Shown: positions 1-6,802, counted from the first letter of the stretch. The stretch: DNA of 7,210 nucleotides from Gammaproteobacteria bacterium (GCA_024511045.1 JANEMG010000116.1:1-7210), one strand, 5' to 3'. Numbers and translations: made by a program. The notes: generated by a model from the letters alone, not told the origin.

Positions 1-69
1 GCCTACTTTGTTTCTCCTCTGCGCTATCGCACGCCGGATAAACAGTGCGGCCCTGGTCGCTACCGGGGA

Positions 70-465
70 CTAACCGCCTTCGCTTCGCTCTCCATGGCGG
101 TCAGCGATCGCGATGGCCTGTGCATTGCCGCGTGTGAAGCCGGTATTGCCTCCACCCTTGAGCCCCCATGTACCTTCATTGGCGGAACGCACGATGATGG
201 CATCGGCCCCCAACTTCGCCGCCTCGGCCTTCAACTTCTCGATCATTCCCTGCGCGCTGCGATCATGGAATATAGTCTGCCCAGTCTGTGTCGTAACCAG
301 GCCCAGTTCGGTATATTCCCGGTTGGTGGGTACGCTGTAAAACACCTGAACGGCACCAGCCGACAAGGCAATGGGCGTGGATGTCGTTTTTGCACAGGCC
401 ATGATCCCGGCCATCATGGCCATGAGAAGTAAAATCCCTAGCTTTTTTGCAAAGCGTTTGTTCAT
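70..465 (-). CDS. Small outer-membrane lipoprotein of unknown function
   Basis: A 131-aa protein. Residues 1-23 form a lipoprotein signal peptide: basic start (NKRFAKK), a hydrophobic core rich in Leu, Met and Ala, and a lipobox IMAC with the lipidated cysteine at residue 24. Ala at +2 of the mature protein, not Asp, favours sorting to the outer membrane. The mature part contains a short alpha/beta-like segment with LGADAIIV (85-92) after a charged helix (MIEKLKAEAAKLGA), a pattern shared by several small envelope proteins and by YbjQ-like folds. A glycine-rich stretch follows (WGLKGGGNTGF, 100-110). I do not recognise a named family, so no function is given. The last ~10 residues (RHGERSEGG end) are hydrophilic and look unlike the rest. 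The gene follows gyrB after 175 bp and probably has its own promoter; no strong ribosome-binding site is visible before the ATG. The coding call is supported by the coherent lipoprotein architecture; the reading frames opposite it show none. Confidence 0.82.
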   Translation of the reverse strand: MNKRFAKKLGILLLMAMMAGIMACAKTTSTPIALSAGAVQVFYSVPTNREYTELGLVTTQTGQTIFHDRSAQGMIEKLKAEAAKLGADAIIVRSANEGTWGLKGGGNTGFTRGNAQAIAIADRHGERSEGG

Positions 466-640
466 GATTGTTTTCTGTCCGTCAATGTGGAATTACAGAC
501 CAGGACTGAATCTGAAGTTACCCTTCGCCTGGAGAAAAAAAGACGGATTGCAAGCCGACGCGCCTGGCAAAACAATTCATCGGCAGACTGTCAACCCCGG
601 TTGAAACAAATTTATCCATATAATTCAATAAGTTAAAAAA
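466..640. other. Spacer between gyrB and the lipoprotein gene
   Basis: No gene is visible. The part next to the gyrB stop (601-640) is AT-rich and contains TTATCCATA (612-620), one mismatch from a DnaA box. An inverted repeat TCAACC-CC-GGTTGA lies at 591-604, but no T-run follows it on either strand, so it is not a convincing terminator. A promoter for the lipoprotein gene is expected here on the minus strand, but no clear -35/-10 pair could be chosen. Confidence 0.5.
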
Positions 641-3055
641 TCAAACATCCAGATTGGCAACGTCCAGGGCATTTTTGACGATGAAATCGCGGCGCGGTTC
701 GACGACATCTCCCATCAGCGTCGTGAAAATCTCATCAGCGGCGATGGCATCTTCAATTCTGACCTGCAGCATGCGCCGGGAAGCGGCATCCAGTGTGGTT
801 TCCCAGAGCTGTTCCGGATTCATTTCTCCCAGACCTTTGTAGCGCTGGATATGCTGGCCCTTTTTGACTTCCTTCATCATCCATTCGAAAGCCTCTTTGA
901 AGCTTTCCACGGGGTGTTCTTTTTCGCCAATTTTGATGACCACGCGATCATTGAACAGTTCCACCGTGTCGCTGGCGTATTGTGCAATTTTCCGATAATC
1001 CTGGCTGTTGAAAAACCCTGCCGACAGGACAAAGGTCTTGGTGTTGCCCAAACGCCTCTTGTCGACAGTGACGTTGAAGGCATCGTCTGATTGATAATCC
1101 AGGGCAATGGCGAATACCGTCTTGCTCGACTGTTCGTTGATTCTTCGCACCAGCTCGGCCAGCCAGGCGCTCAATTTTTGCTGATCCTGCAATGTCTCCG
1201 CATCAACCGGTGGCATGCGGGTCAAATATTCCAGGAACGTTTCATCATAACGCCTGGCCAGGCGGCTGGTGATTTCAGCAACACTGATGTATTCATTGGC
1301 CAGTTGCTCCAGCCCCTGCCCACGAACCGGCGGAGCAGATTCATCGATGATCAGCTGCGCCTTGTCCAGAGCCAGCTGGATCAAATACTGGTTCAAACCG
1401 GCATCGTCTTTGACATAGTGCTCCTGCTTGCCCTTTTTGATTTTATAAAGCGGCGGCTGGGCGATATAGATATGCCCCCTTTCCACCAGTTCCGGCATCT
1501 GCCGGTAGAAGAAGGTCAGCAACAAGGTGCGGATATGCGAACCATCGACATCGGCATCGGTCATGATGATAATTCTGTGATAGCGCAGCTTGTCCGGGTC
1601 GTACTCTTCCTTGCCAATGCCACAGCCCAGGGCCGTGATCAGGGTGCCGACTTCTTCCGATGACAGCATTTTATCGAAGCGGGCCTTCTCGACATTGAGG
1701 ATTTTCCCCTTCAGCGGCAGGATCGCCTGGGAACGTCTGTCTCTGCCCTGCTTTGCCGAACCACCCGCCGAGTCCCCTTCCACAATAAACAATTCGGATT
1801 TGGCAGGATCCTTTTCCTGACAGTCGGCCAGTTTTCCTGGCAACCCGGCAATATCCAGAGCCGTCTTCCTGCGGGTCATCTCCCGCGCCTTGCGCGCCGC
1901 CTCCCTGGCGCGGGCCGCCTCGACGATCTTGTTGATGATGATCTTGGCCAGTCCCGGATTTTCCAGCAGGAATTCTGAGAGCTTTTCCGATATGGTTGAT
2001 TCCACGACCGGCTTGACCTCGGAGGAAACCAGTTTGTCCTTGGTCTGCGAAGAGAACTTCGGGTCGGGAACCTTGACCGAGAGCACCGCCGTCAAACCTT
2101 CCCGGGCATCATCGCCGGTTGTGGTGACCTTGTGCTTTTTACCCTGCCCCTGGGCCTCGATGAACTGATTCATAGTCCGGGTCAACGCCCCTCGGAAGCC
2201 TGCCAGATGAGAACCTCCATCACGCTGTGGAATGTTGTTGGTGTAGCAGTAGATATTTTCCTGATAGGAGTCATTCCATTGCATGGCCACTTCGACGACG
2301 ACATCGTCCTTTTTCGCAGTAAAATAGAAGACATCTTCGAACAGCGGGTTTTTATTCTTGTTCAGATGTTTGACGAACTCCCGGATGCCGCCTTCATATT
2401 CGAAGACATCCTGCTTGTCGACCCGTTCATCCTTGAGGCAGATGCGTACGCCCGAATTGAGAAAGGAAAGTTCCCGCAAGCGCTTTGCCAGAATATCGTA
2501 GTGAAATTCGATATTGGAAAAGGTTTCCAGGCTGGGTTTGAACTTGATCGAGGTACCTCTCTTGTCGGTTTCCCCCACCATCAGCAATGGCTCGACCGGC
2601 TCACCCATTTTGTAGGTCTGCCGATATAATTTTCCGTTCTTGCAGATTTGCAGCTGTAATTCCTCGGAAAGAGCATTGACGACGGATACGCCGACGCCAT
2701 GCAATCCACCGGAAACCTTGTAGGCATTGTCATCGAACTTGCCGCCGGCATGCAGCACAGTCATGATGACTTCCGCCGCGGAACGTCCTTCTTCCTGGTG
2801 TATATCCACCGGAATCCCCCGGCCATCGTCGGATACAGTGACAAAGCCGTCGGAATGGATAATGACATTGATTTCCCTGCAATAGCCCGCCAGAGCCTCA
2901 TCGATGGCATTGTCGACCACCTCGAAAACCATATGATGCAAACCAGTGCCATCATCGGTATCGCCAATGTACATACCGGGCCGCTTCCTGACCGCATCGA
3001 GCCCTTTCAGTACCTTGATGTTGCTGCTGTCGTATTGTGCGGTTTTGTCGTTCAT
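641..3055 (-). CDS. gyrB: DNA gyrase subunit B
   Basis: This is the ATPase subunit of the A2B2 gyrase that introduces negative supercoils. At 804 aa it equals E. coli GyrB. GHKL ATPase domain: EVVDNAIDEA (E45 catalytic, N49 for Mg), DDGRG (76-80), GGLHGVGVS (116-124), then the transducer lysine loop QTK (337-339). TOPRIM domain: EGDSAGG (E426) and DADVD (D500, D502) for the metal ions, with PLKGK (447-451). The divergent insertion typical of Gram-negative GyrB spans roughly 555-725. The conserved tail follows: QRYKGLGEMNPEQLWETT (737-754). The start MNDKTAQYDSSNIKVLKGLD aligns with E. coli. A modest AGG lies about 10 nt before the ATG. The resistance-associated TOPRIM residues D428 and K449 are wild type, but the residue matching E. 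coli coumarin-contact R136 is K139. The gene is 60 bp downstream of recF and probably co-transcribed with it. Confidence 0.99.
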   Translation of the reverse strand: MNDKTAQYDSSNIKVLKGLDAVRKRPGMYIGDTDDGTGLHHMVFEVVDNAIDEALAGYCREINVIIHSDGFVTVSDDGRGIPVDIHQEEGRSAAEVIMTVLHAGGKFDDNAYKVSGGLHGVGVSVVNALSEELQLQICKNGKLYRQTYKMGEPVEPLLMVGETDKRGTSIKFKPSLETFSNIEFHYDILAKRLRELSFLNSGVRICLKDERVDKQDVFEYEGGIREFVKHLNKNKNPLFEDVFYFTAKKDDVVVEVAMQWNDSYQENIYCYTNNIPQRDGGSHLAGFRGALTRTMNQFIEAQGQGKKHKVTTTGDDAREGLTAVLSVKVPDPKFSSQTKDKLVSSEVKPVVESTISEKLSEFLLENPGLAKIIINKIVEAARAREAARKAREMTRRKTALDIAGLPGKLADCQEKDPAKSELFIVEGDSAGGSAKQGRDRRSQAILPLKGKILNVEKARFDKMLSSEEVGTLITALGCGIGKEEYDPDKLRYHRIIIMTDADVDGSHIRTLLLTFFYRQMPELVERGHIYIAQPPLYKIKKGKQEHYVKDDAGLNQYLIQLALDKAQLIIDESAPPVRGQGLEQLANEYISVAEITSRLARRYDETFLEYLTRMPPVDAETLQDQQKLSAWLAELVRRINEQSSKTVFAIALDYQSDDAFNVTVDKRRLGNTKTFVLSAGFFNSQDYRKIAQYASDTVELFNDRVVIKIGEKEHPVESFKEAFEWMMKEVKKGQHIQRYKGLGEMNPEQLWETTLDAASRRMLQVRIEDAIAADEIFTTLMGDVVEPRRDFIVKNALDVANLDV

Positions 3056-3086
3056 TTTTCAGCCTATACTTTTACTGTCTTTCTTT

Positions 3087-3100
3087 CATTTCATGAAATG
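3087..3100. repeat. 14-bp perfect palindrome beside parS
   Basis: CATTTCATGAAATG is its own reverse complement and shares two bases with the adjacent parS core (four with its extended 20-bp palindrome). It lies 32-45 bp before the gyrB start codon on the coding strand, so it could be an operator or a stem in the gyrB leader. No function is assigned; a chance palindrome in an AT-rich leader is possible. Confidence 0.4.
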
Positions 3101-3114
3101 TTCCACGTGGAACA
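3099..3114. other. parS: parS centromere site, copy 1 (recF-gyrB spacer)
   Basis: TGTTCCACGTGGAACA is a perfect 16-bp palindrome identical to a known form of the chromosomal ParB-binding site parS. The symmetry extends to 20 bp (3097-3116). It begins right after the recF stop codon. ParB loads and spreads from such sites and, with ParA, moves origin regions apart. A second identical copy lies 39 bp away. parS sites near dnaA-gyrB are established in many bacteria. The parA and parB genes are not in this window. Confidence 0.93.
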
Positions 3115-3115
3115 T

Positions 3116-4192
3116 TCAAGCCTGATTGATCTTTCCCTGTTCCACGTGGAACATCCGGTAATCCTGGATTTTGCTCAGATCCCCGAATTCCTTCAACTCT
3201 GTCGCTGTGATGAAAATCTGCACCGGCAAAACGGTCAGATATTTCAGCAATGCCGCCCTGCTGCTGGAATCGAGTTCAGAGGTCAGGTCATCGATCAGGA
3301 TGCAGCCTATTCTACAGGAATTCATCTCCAGTAATTTAACTTGTGATAATTTCAGAGCCAACACCAGAAGCTTTAGCTGCCCCCGGGAAACGAATTCCCT
3401 TGCCAATCGCCCTTCAATCAGCAATTGAAAGTCGGCGCGATGTGGACCACTGTGGGTAAATCCATAACGGATATCCCTGTGCAGATCGCTTTCCAGTGTT
3501 TGCAGAAAATTCTGCCGAACATCCCAGCCACAGTGCATACGTAATTGCATTCTGGAGGCTTGCAGAAATTGCCCGGCTATCTGGATAAATACCGGTTGCA
3601 GTTGCTGCAGATAGTCTTCCCGATATTCTGTGACAATTGCACCATAGTGGACGAGTTCCTGATTCCAGCAGTCGATCTGTCTGGTCAGCTTTTTTTTCAG
3701 CAGACCGTTTCTTTGCTGCAACGCCTTTCTGTACTTGCGCCAGGCAGTAAGAAATTCCTGCTGTTGGTTGAACACCCCCCAATCGATAAATTCTCTTCGA
3801 ATCTTCGGTCCGCCATCCAGCAATTGGTAACTGGTGGGATGAATCAGTTGCAGGGGCAGGGCATAGGCAAGTTCGGAACGTTTGTGTACGGTTTCCCTGT
3901 TGATTCGGATGCGTGTGTTTTTGCCATCCATTTCAATACCAAGTTTTGCGTCGTTACCACTCCTCTGTACTGCCTGCCCGGTAACGATCAGTTCCTGACG
4001 GGAAAAATTGATGACCTGCCGAATCGAGACGGTGCGGAAGGATTTCGCTCTGCCAAGAAAATAGATCGCTTCCAGAAAGGAACTTTTGCCGCTGGCATTG
4101 ACGCCGTAAATAAAATTGATCGCAGGTGATGGCTGAATGGATGTTTGAACAATATTGCGGACGTTGTAGATGTCCAGTTTTTTCAGACTCAT
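3116..4192 (-). CDS. recF: DNA replication and repair protein RecF
   Basis: An SMC/ABC-type ATPase that works with RecO and RecR to load RecA at single-strand gaps and stalled forks. At 358 aa it is close to E. coli RecF (357). Walker A is GVNASGKS (30-37, K36). The ABC signature region is VSRGQLKLLVLALKL (268-282). Walker B is CILIDDLTSELD (297-308), with the D301-D302 pair. The SGPHRADF segment (248-255) is also characteristic. The start MSLKKLDIYNVRNI matches the family N-terminus (MSLxxLxIxxxRNI). Only 9 bp separate it from the dnaN stop, and there is no purine-rich Shine-Dalgarno sequence, so translational coupling to dnaN is likely. The C-terminal MFHVEQGKINQA is not needed for the fold; MFHVEQ is written by an embedded parS site, and a second parS starts at the stop codon. 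Confidence 0.98.
   Translation of the reverse strand: MSLKKLDIYNVRNIVQTSIQPSPAINFIYGVNASGKSSFLEAIYFLGRAKSFRTVSIRQVINFSRQELIVTGQAVQRSGNDAKLGIEMDGKNTRIRINRETVHKRSELAYALPLQLIHPTSYQLLDGGPKIRREFIDWGVFNQQQEFLTAWRKYRKALQQRNGLLKKKLTRQIDCWNQELVHYGAIVTEYREDYLQQLQPVFIQIAGQFLQASRMQLRMHCGWDVRQNFLQTLESDLHRDIRYGFTHSGPHRADFQLLIEGRLAREFVSRGQLKLLVLALKLSQVKLLEMNSCRIGCILIDDLTSELDSSSRAALLKYLTVLPVQIFITATELKEFGDLSKIQDYRMFHVEQGKINQA
3138..3153. other. parS: parS centromere site, copy 2 (inside recF 3' end)
   Basis: This is a second perfect TGTTCCACGTGGAACA palindrome. It lies inside the coding sequence of recF and is read as the peptide MFHVEQ (residues 347-352). The shared sequence between the two copies is 17 bp (ATGTTCCACGTGGAACA on the coding strand), with a period of exactly 39 bp, or 13 codons. 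The pair should act as one ParB nucleation point. Confidence 0.92.
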
Positions 4193-4201
4193 TGAAACTG
4201 C

Positions 4202-5302
4202 TTACAGGAGCATCGGCATCACAATAAATTTGAAGCGCTCATCATTCGGATCCTCGATAAAGCAGCAACTGGAATTTTCGGCGATGGTGATGATGGCCAA
4301 CTCACTGTCCAGATTGGAAACGGCATCGAGAAAATACTGGGCATTGAAGGCAATGGAAATATCTTCACCCGGGTAGTCGATCAACAATTCCTCTTCCGCT
4401 TCCTCGCGATCAGGATTATGCGTGCTGATCCGCAAACTGTCGGAATTGATATCGAAGGCTATTCCCTTGAATTTTTCGTTGGCCAGTATCGAAACCCGTG
4501 TCAGGGCATCTTTGAATGTTTTTTTCTGGATTTCGATTTGGGGATAAAAGCTCTGCTGGAAAACCTTGCTGAAATCGGGATATTTGGCATCGATCAGTTT
4601 TGCCGAAAAGATCAGATTATTGATGCAGATGCGTATATTGTTGTCTGAAAACTGAATGGTTAAATCTGCTTCCGGATCATCGAGCAGACGATTCAGTTCC
4701 AGTATACCCTTTCTGGGAATAATGATCCGGGTTTCATATCCGGTTTGCTGCTCGATGCTGTCATCATAAACGGCCAGGCGATGGCCATCGGACGCGACCA
4801 GTTTCATCTGGTCATTGGATATATTTATCATCAGGCCATTGAGGTAATAGCGGACATCCTGGTTGGCCATGCAAAAAACCGTTTTATCCAGCGCTTTCTT
4901 GAACCGATCTGCCCTGATTTTGAATTGGTAGGAAAAAGTATCTTCATCAAATTTAGGATAATCATCTGCGGGCAAGGTACTCAAGGAAAAGCGACTGCGT
5001 CCGGAATTGATTTTCAACTTGTCATCCTGCAAGGTAAATTTGATTTGCGCTGTGCTGGGCAGGAGCCTGCAAATATCCAGTAATTTACGTGCTGGCACGG
5101 TAACAGTACCAGCGGTCATATTGTCGAGTTTGATTCTAACGACGATTTGAATTTCCAGGTCGGTACCTGTCAGAACCAATTGCTCGTCTTTTATCACCAT
5201 CAGGAGGTTTGCCAGAATCGGCATGGTTTGCCGCTTCTCGATGACATTGACGATATGCTGCAGTGGCGCCAGTAAATGTTCACGGTCAATAATAAAATTC
5301 AT
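4202..5302 (-). CDS. dnaN: DNA polymerase III beta sliding clamp
   Basis: The ring-shaped processivity clamp that tethers Pol III and many other proteins to DNA. It is 366 aa, the same as E. coli DnaN, with three clamp domains at about 1-120, 128-245 and 246-366. Family landmarks are REHLLAPLQ (7-15), TMPILANLL (26-34), MANQDVRYYLNG (145-156), SDGHRLAVYD (171-180), KYPDFSKV (240-247), NAQYFLDAV (320-328) and the terminal VMPMLL (361-366). These outline the hydrophobic partner-binding cleft. The E. coli cleft sequence ends VMPMRL, so the penultimate Arg is Leu here. The start matches the family N-terminus (MxFxxxREHLL). No clear Shine-Dalgarno sequence precedes the ATG. It follows dnaA after a 183-bp spacer that carries a strong promoter candidate, so it can be transcribed with or without dnaA. 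Confidence 0.99.
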   Translation of the reverse strand: MNFIIDREHLLAPLQHIVNVIEKRQTMPILANLLMVIKDEQLVLTGTDLEIQIVVRIKLDNMTAGTVTVPARKLLDICRLLPSTAQIKFTLQDDKLKINSGRSRFSLSTLPADDYPKFDEDTFSYQFKIRADRFKKALDKTVFCMANQDVRYYLNGLMINISNDQMKLVASDGHRLAVYDDSIEQQTGYETRIIIPRKGILELNRLLDDPEADLTIQFSDNNIRICINNLIFSAKLIDAKYPDFSKVFQQSFYPQIEIQKKTFKDALTRVSILANEKFKGIAFDINSDSLRISTHNPDREEAEEELLIDYPGEDISIAFNAQYFLDAVSNLDSELAIITIAENSSCCFIEDPNDERFKFIVMPMLL

Positions 5303-5330
5303 AAGAATATCTTTTATTTATTACTATTAG
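5303..5330. other. AT-rich putative DNA unwinding element
   Basis: 24 of 28 bases are A or T. TATCTTTTATTTA (5308-5320) resembles the E. coli oriC 13-mer pattern GATCTnTTnTTTT, differing at the first and last positions. The adjoining TTATTACTATTAG (5318-5330) ends like the E. coli right 13-mer. It also serves as the leader just upstream of the dnaN start codon, so its base composition may partly reflect that role. Confidence 0.45.
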
Positions 5331-5370
5331 GCTGATGCAAAGCTGTTGGTAAGTGGTAAATTGCATTATA

Positions 5371-5383
5371 AATCAACATATTA
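5371..5383 (+). promoter_or_regulatory. IHF-binding consensus site
   Basis: AATCAACATATTA fits the integration host factor consensus WATCAANNNNTTR at every defined position. It lies between the AT-rich block and the DnaA-box cluster, as IHF does in E. coli oriC, and it overlaps the -10 element of the dnaN promoter candidate. Confidence 0.6.
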
Positions 5384-5408
5384 TAACATCATAAACAGTG
5401 TGTGGGAA
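5380..5408 (-). promoter_or_regulatory. Putative sigma70 promoter of dnaN
   Basis: On the minus strand, TTCCCA (5403-5408; 4 of 6 to TTGACA) and a perfect TATAAT (5380-5385) are separated by 17 bp. The start of transcription would be near 5373, giving a leader of about 70 nt to the dnaN ATG. The -10 overlaps the IHF site, and the -35 lies within a DnaA-box-like sequence (5401-5409), so both proteins could affect its use. Confidence 0.55.
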
Positions 5409-5409
5409 A
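5401..5409 (-). promoter_or_regulatory. Weak DnaA-box-like site over the dnaN -35
   Basis: Read on the minus strand it is TTTCCCACA, two mismatches from TTATCCACA. Alone it would be ignored; its position beside a perfect box and over the -35 makes it plausible as a low-affinity site. Confidence 0.3.
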
Positions 5410-5431
5410 AGCAATCAAGAGACGTGGGGTC

Positions 5432-5440
5432 TGTGTATAA
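5432..5440 (-). promoter_or_regulatory. Perfect DnaA box
   Basis: TTATACACA on the minus strand matches the DnaA box consensus TTATNCACA exactly. It is the strongest box in the window's non-coding DNA and anchors the origin call. Confidence 0.78.
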
Positions 5441-5464
5441 GTCGCTGTGGTTTTTTCTGACACG

Positions 5465-5473
5465 TTACCCACA
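5465..5473 (+). promoter_or_regulatory. DnaA box with one mismatch
   Basis: TTACCCACA differs from TTATCCACA at one position. It lies 24 bp from the perfect box in the opposite orientation, close to the dnaA stop codon. Confidence 0.55.
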
Positions 5474-5485
5474 GCTTGCACACGG

Positions 5486-6802
5486 TCAATTGGACAGAAT
5501 TCTCAACAGGTTGGAATAATCCTCGGATACCTTGACGTTGCTGCTTCGCAATTCCTGTATCCTTTTGCAGGCATTGATCACGGTGGTGTGGTCCCTGCCG
5601 CCGAAGTTGTCGCCTATTTCAGGGAGGCTGTGGCTGGTCAGTTCCCGGGCCAGAGCCATGGCGATCTGCCGAGGCCGGGTAATGGATTGCTTTCTGTTTT
5701 TGGAAAGCAGGTCGGAAACCCGGATCTTGAAATATTCGGCAACGGTTTTCTGGATATTGTCGATATTGACCATGCGGTCTTGCAGAGAGATCAGATCGTG
5801 CAACGCTTCCTTGGTGAATTCGATGGTGATGGCACGCCCTGTGAATTCCGCATTGGCAATCACCCGGCGCAGCGCCCCTTCCAGTTCGCGAACGTTGGAC
5901 GGGATGCGTTTGGCGATAAAAAAAGCGACTTCCTGAGGCAGTTCGATTTCTGTCTGGCTAGCCTTCTTGATCAGAATGGCGGCTCTGGTTTCCAGGTCGG
6001 GCGGCTCTATTGCTACAGGCAGCCCCCAGCCGAAGCGCGATTTCAGGCGCTCCTCCAGGCCGACGATTTCCTTTGGATATTTGTCGCAAGTCAATACCAC
6101 CTGATGTTTTTTTTCCAGCAAGGTATTGAAGGTATGGAAAAATTCTTCCTGTGAACGCTCTTTCCCGGCAAAAAACTGGATATCGTCGATCAACAGCGTA
6201 TCGACGGTGCGATAGTAGTCCTTGAAGGTGTTGATGGCATTTTTCTGCAATGCCTTGACCATATCGTGGACAAATTTTTCGGAATGCAGATAAATGATGT
6301 TGGCGGATGGGTTTTTCTGCAGGATGGCATTGCCGATGGCATGCATCATGTGCGTCTTGCCCAGTCCCGATGCGCCATAGATCAGCAGGGGGTTGTAGGC
6401 TTTGCCGATGTTTTCGGAGACTTGCATGGATGCCGCCTTGGCCAGTTGGTTGGATTTGCCGACCACAAAATTTTCGAAGGTGAAAGCGGGATTGATGAAA
6501 TTCAGTCTGTTTTGTTTCCGTTCCGCGGATTTCAATTTCTTTGGCGTGGCGACGGCATCACTTTTTCTGGAGCCTATTTCCAGGCTCACCTGAATTTTAT
6601 CGCTGCCAAATTGCCGTATCGTTTCTTCAATTTTGCTCAGATGGTGCTCTTTGACCCAATCCAGAACGAAACGGTTCGGTGCCAGCAGCTTGATCTGACC
6701 GTTATCTTCTATTGCCTGCAGGGGTCTGATCCAGGTGCTGAAATCGGAGGTGGCAATATCGTTTTCTAGTTTAGAGAGGCAGGTATTCCAAATGGGCTTC
6801 AT
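5486..6802 (-). CDS. dnaA: Chromosomal replication initiator DnaA
   Basis: An AAA+ ATPase that binds DnaA boxes, melts oriC and recruits the helicase loader. At 438 aa it is slightly shorter than E. coli DnaA (467) because the linker (domain II, about 78-103) is short and lysine-rich. Domain I (1-77) includes FSTWIRPLQA (21-30) and APNRFVLDWV (41-50). The AAA+ domain has Walker A GASGLGKT (143-150), Walker B LLIDDIQF (203-210), box VII LKSRFGWGLPVAIEPPDLE (253-271) and the sensor II segment VRELEGALRRV (304-314). Domain IV carries the DNA-binding signature GGRDHTTVINACKRI (401-415). The start MKPIWNTCLSKLE aligns with family N-termini. There is no recognisable Shine-Dalgarno sequence before this ATG. 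DnaA boxes just beyond its stop codon suggest autoregulation of the operon or origin function. Confidence 0.99.
   Translation of the reverse strand: MKPIWNTCLSKLENDIATSDFSTWIRPLQAIEDNGQIKLLAPNRFVLDWVKEHHLSKIEETIRQFGSDKIQVSLEIGSRKSDAVATPKKLKSAERKQNRLNFINPAFTFENFVVGKSNQLAKAASMQVSENIGKAYNPLLIYGASGLGKTHMMHAIGNAILQKNPSANIIYLHSEKFVHDMVKALQKNAINTFKDYYRTVDTLLIDDIQFFAGKERSQEEFFHTFNTLLEKKHQVVLTCDKYPKEIVGLEERLKSRFGWGLPVAIEPPDLETRAAILIKKASQTEIELPQEVAFFIAKRIPSNVRELEGALRRVIANAEFTGRAITIEFTKEALHDLISLQDRMVNIDNIQKTVAEYFKIRVSDLLSKNRKQSITRPRQIAMALARELTSHSLPEIGDNFGGRDHTTVINACKRIQELRSSNVKVSEDYSNLLRILSN

Larger units (their letters stand above)
5303..5485. other. oriC: Candidate replication origin (oriC) between dnaA and dnaN
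   Basis: This 183-bp non-coding spacer combines an AT-rich block at the dnaN side (5303-5330), a perfect IHF consensus site (5371-5383) and a cluster of DnaA-box-like sequences at the dnaA side (5401-5473) that includes one perfect box. That order (unwinding element, IHF bend, DnaA boxes) resembles the E. coli origin. A dnaA-dnaN origin is a known location in many bacteria. No GATC occurs in the spacer, unlike Dam-rich enterobacterial origins. The box number is modest, so the dnaA upstream region on the other side remains an alternative or second part of the origin. Confidence 0.68.

Noticed and set aside
591..604. TCAACC-CC-GGTTGA as a transcription terminator after gyrB
   Set aside because: The stem is short and no T-run follows in either direction.
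612..620. TTATCCATA downstream of gyrB as a DnaA box
   Set aside because: One mismatch from consensus, but solitary and without origin context; expected by chance in AT-rich DNA.
1091..1663. Long plus-strand open frame opposite gyrB (190 aa)
   Set aside because: It is antisense to a fully conserved gyrB region and shows no domain, signal or family features; the same holds for the other plus-strand frames opposite recF, dnaN and dnaA, including 5447-6154 and 2699-3334.
3086..3115. Mini-ORF MFHVEHFMK directly after the recF stop
   Set aside because: Nine codons arising from the parS sequence in frame; no ribosome-binding site and no reason to think it is translated as a functional peptide.
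3097..3116. The parS palindrome read as a terminator hairpin between recF and gyrB
   Set aside because: It has no loop sequence and no T-tract, and it matches the parS site exactly twice.
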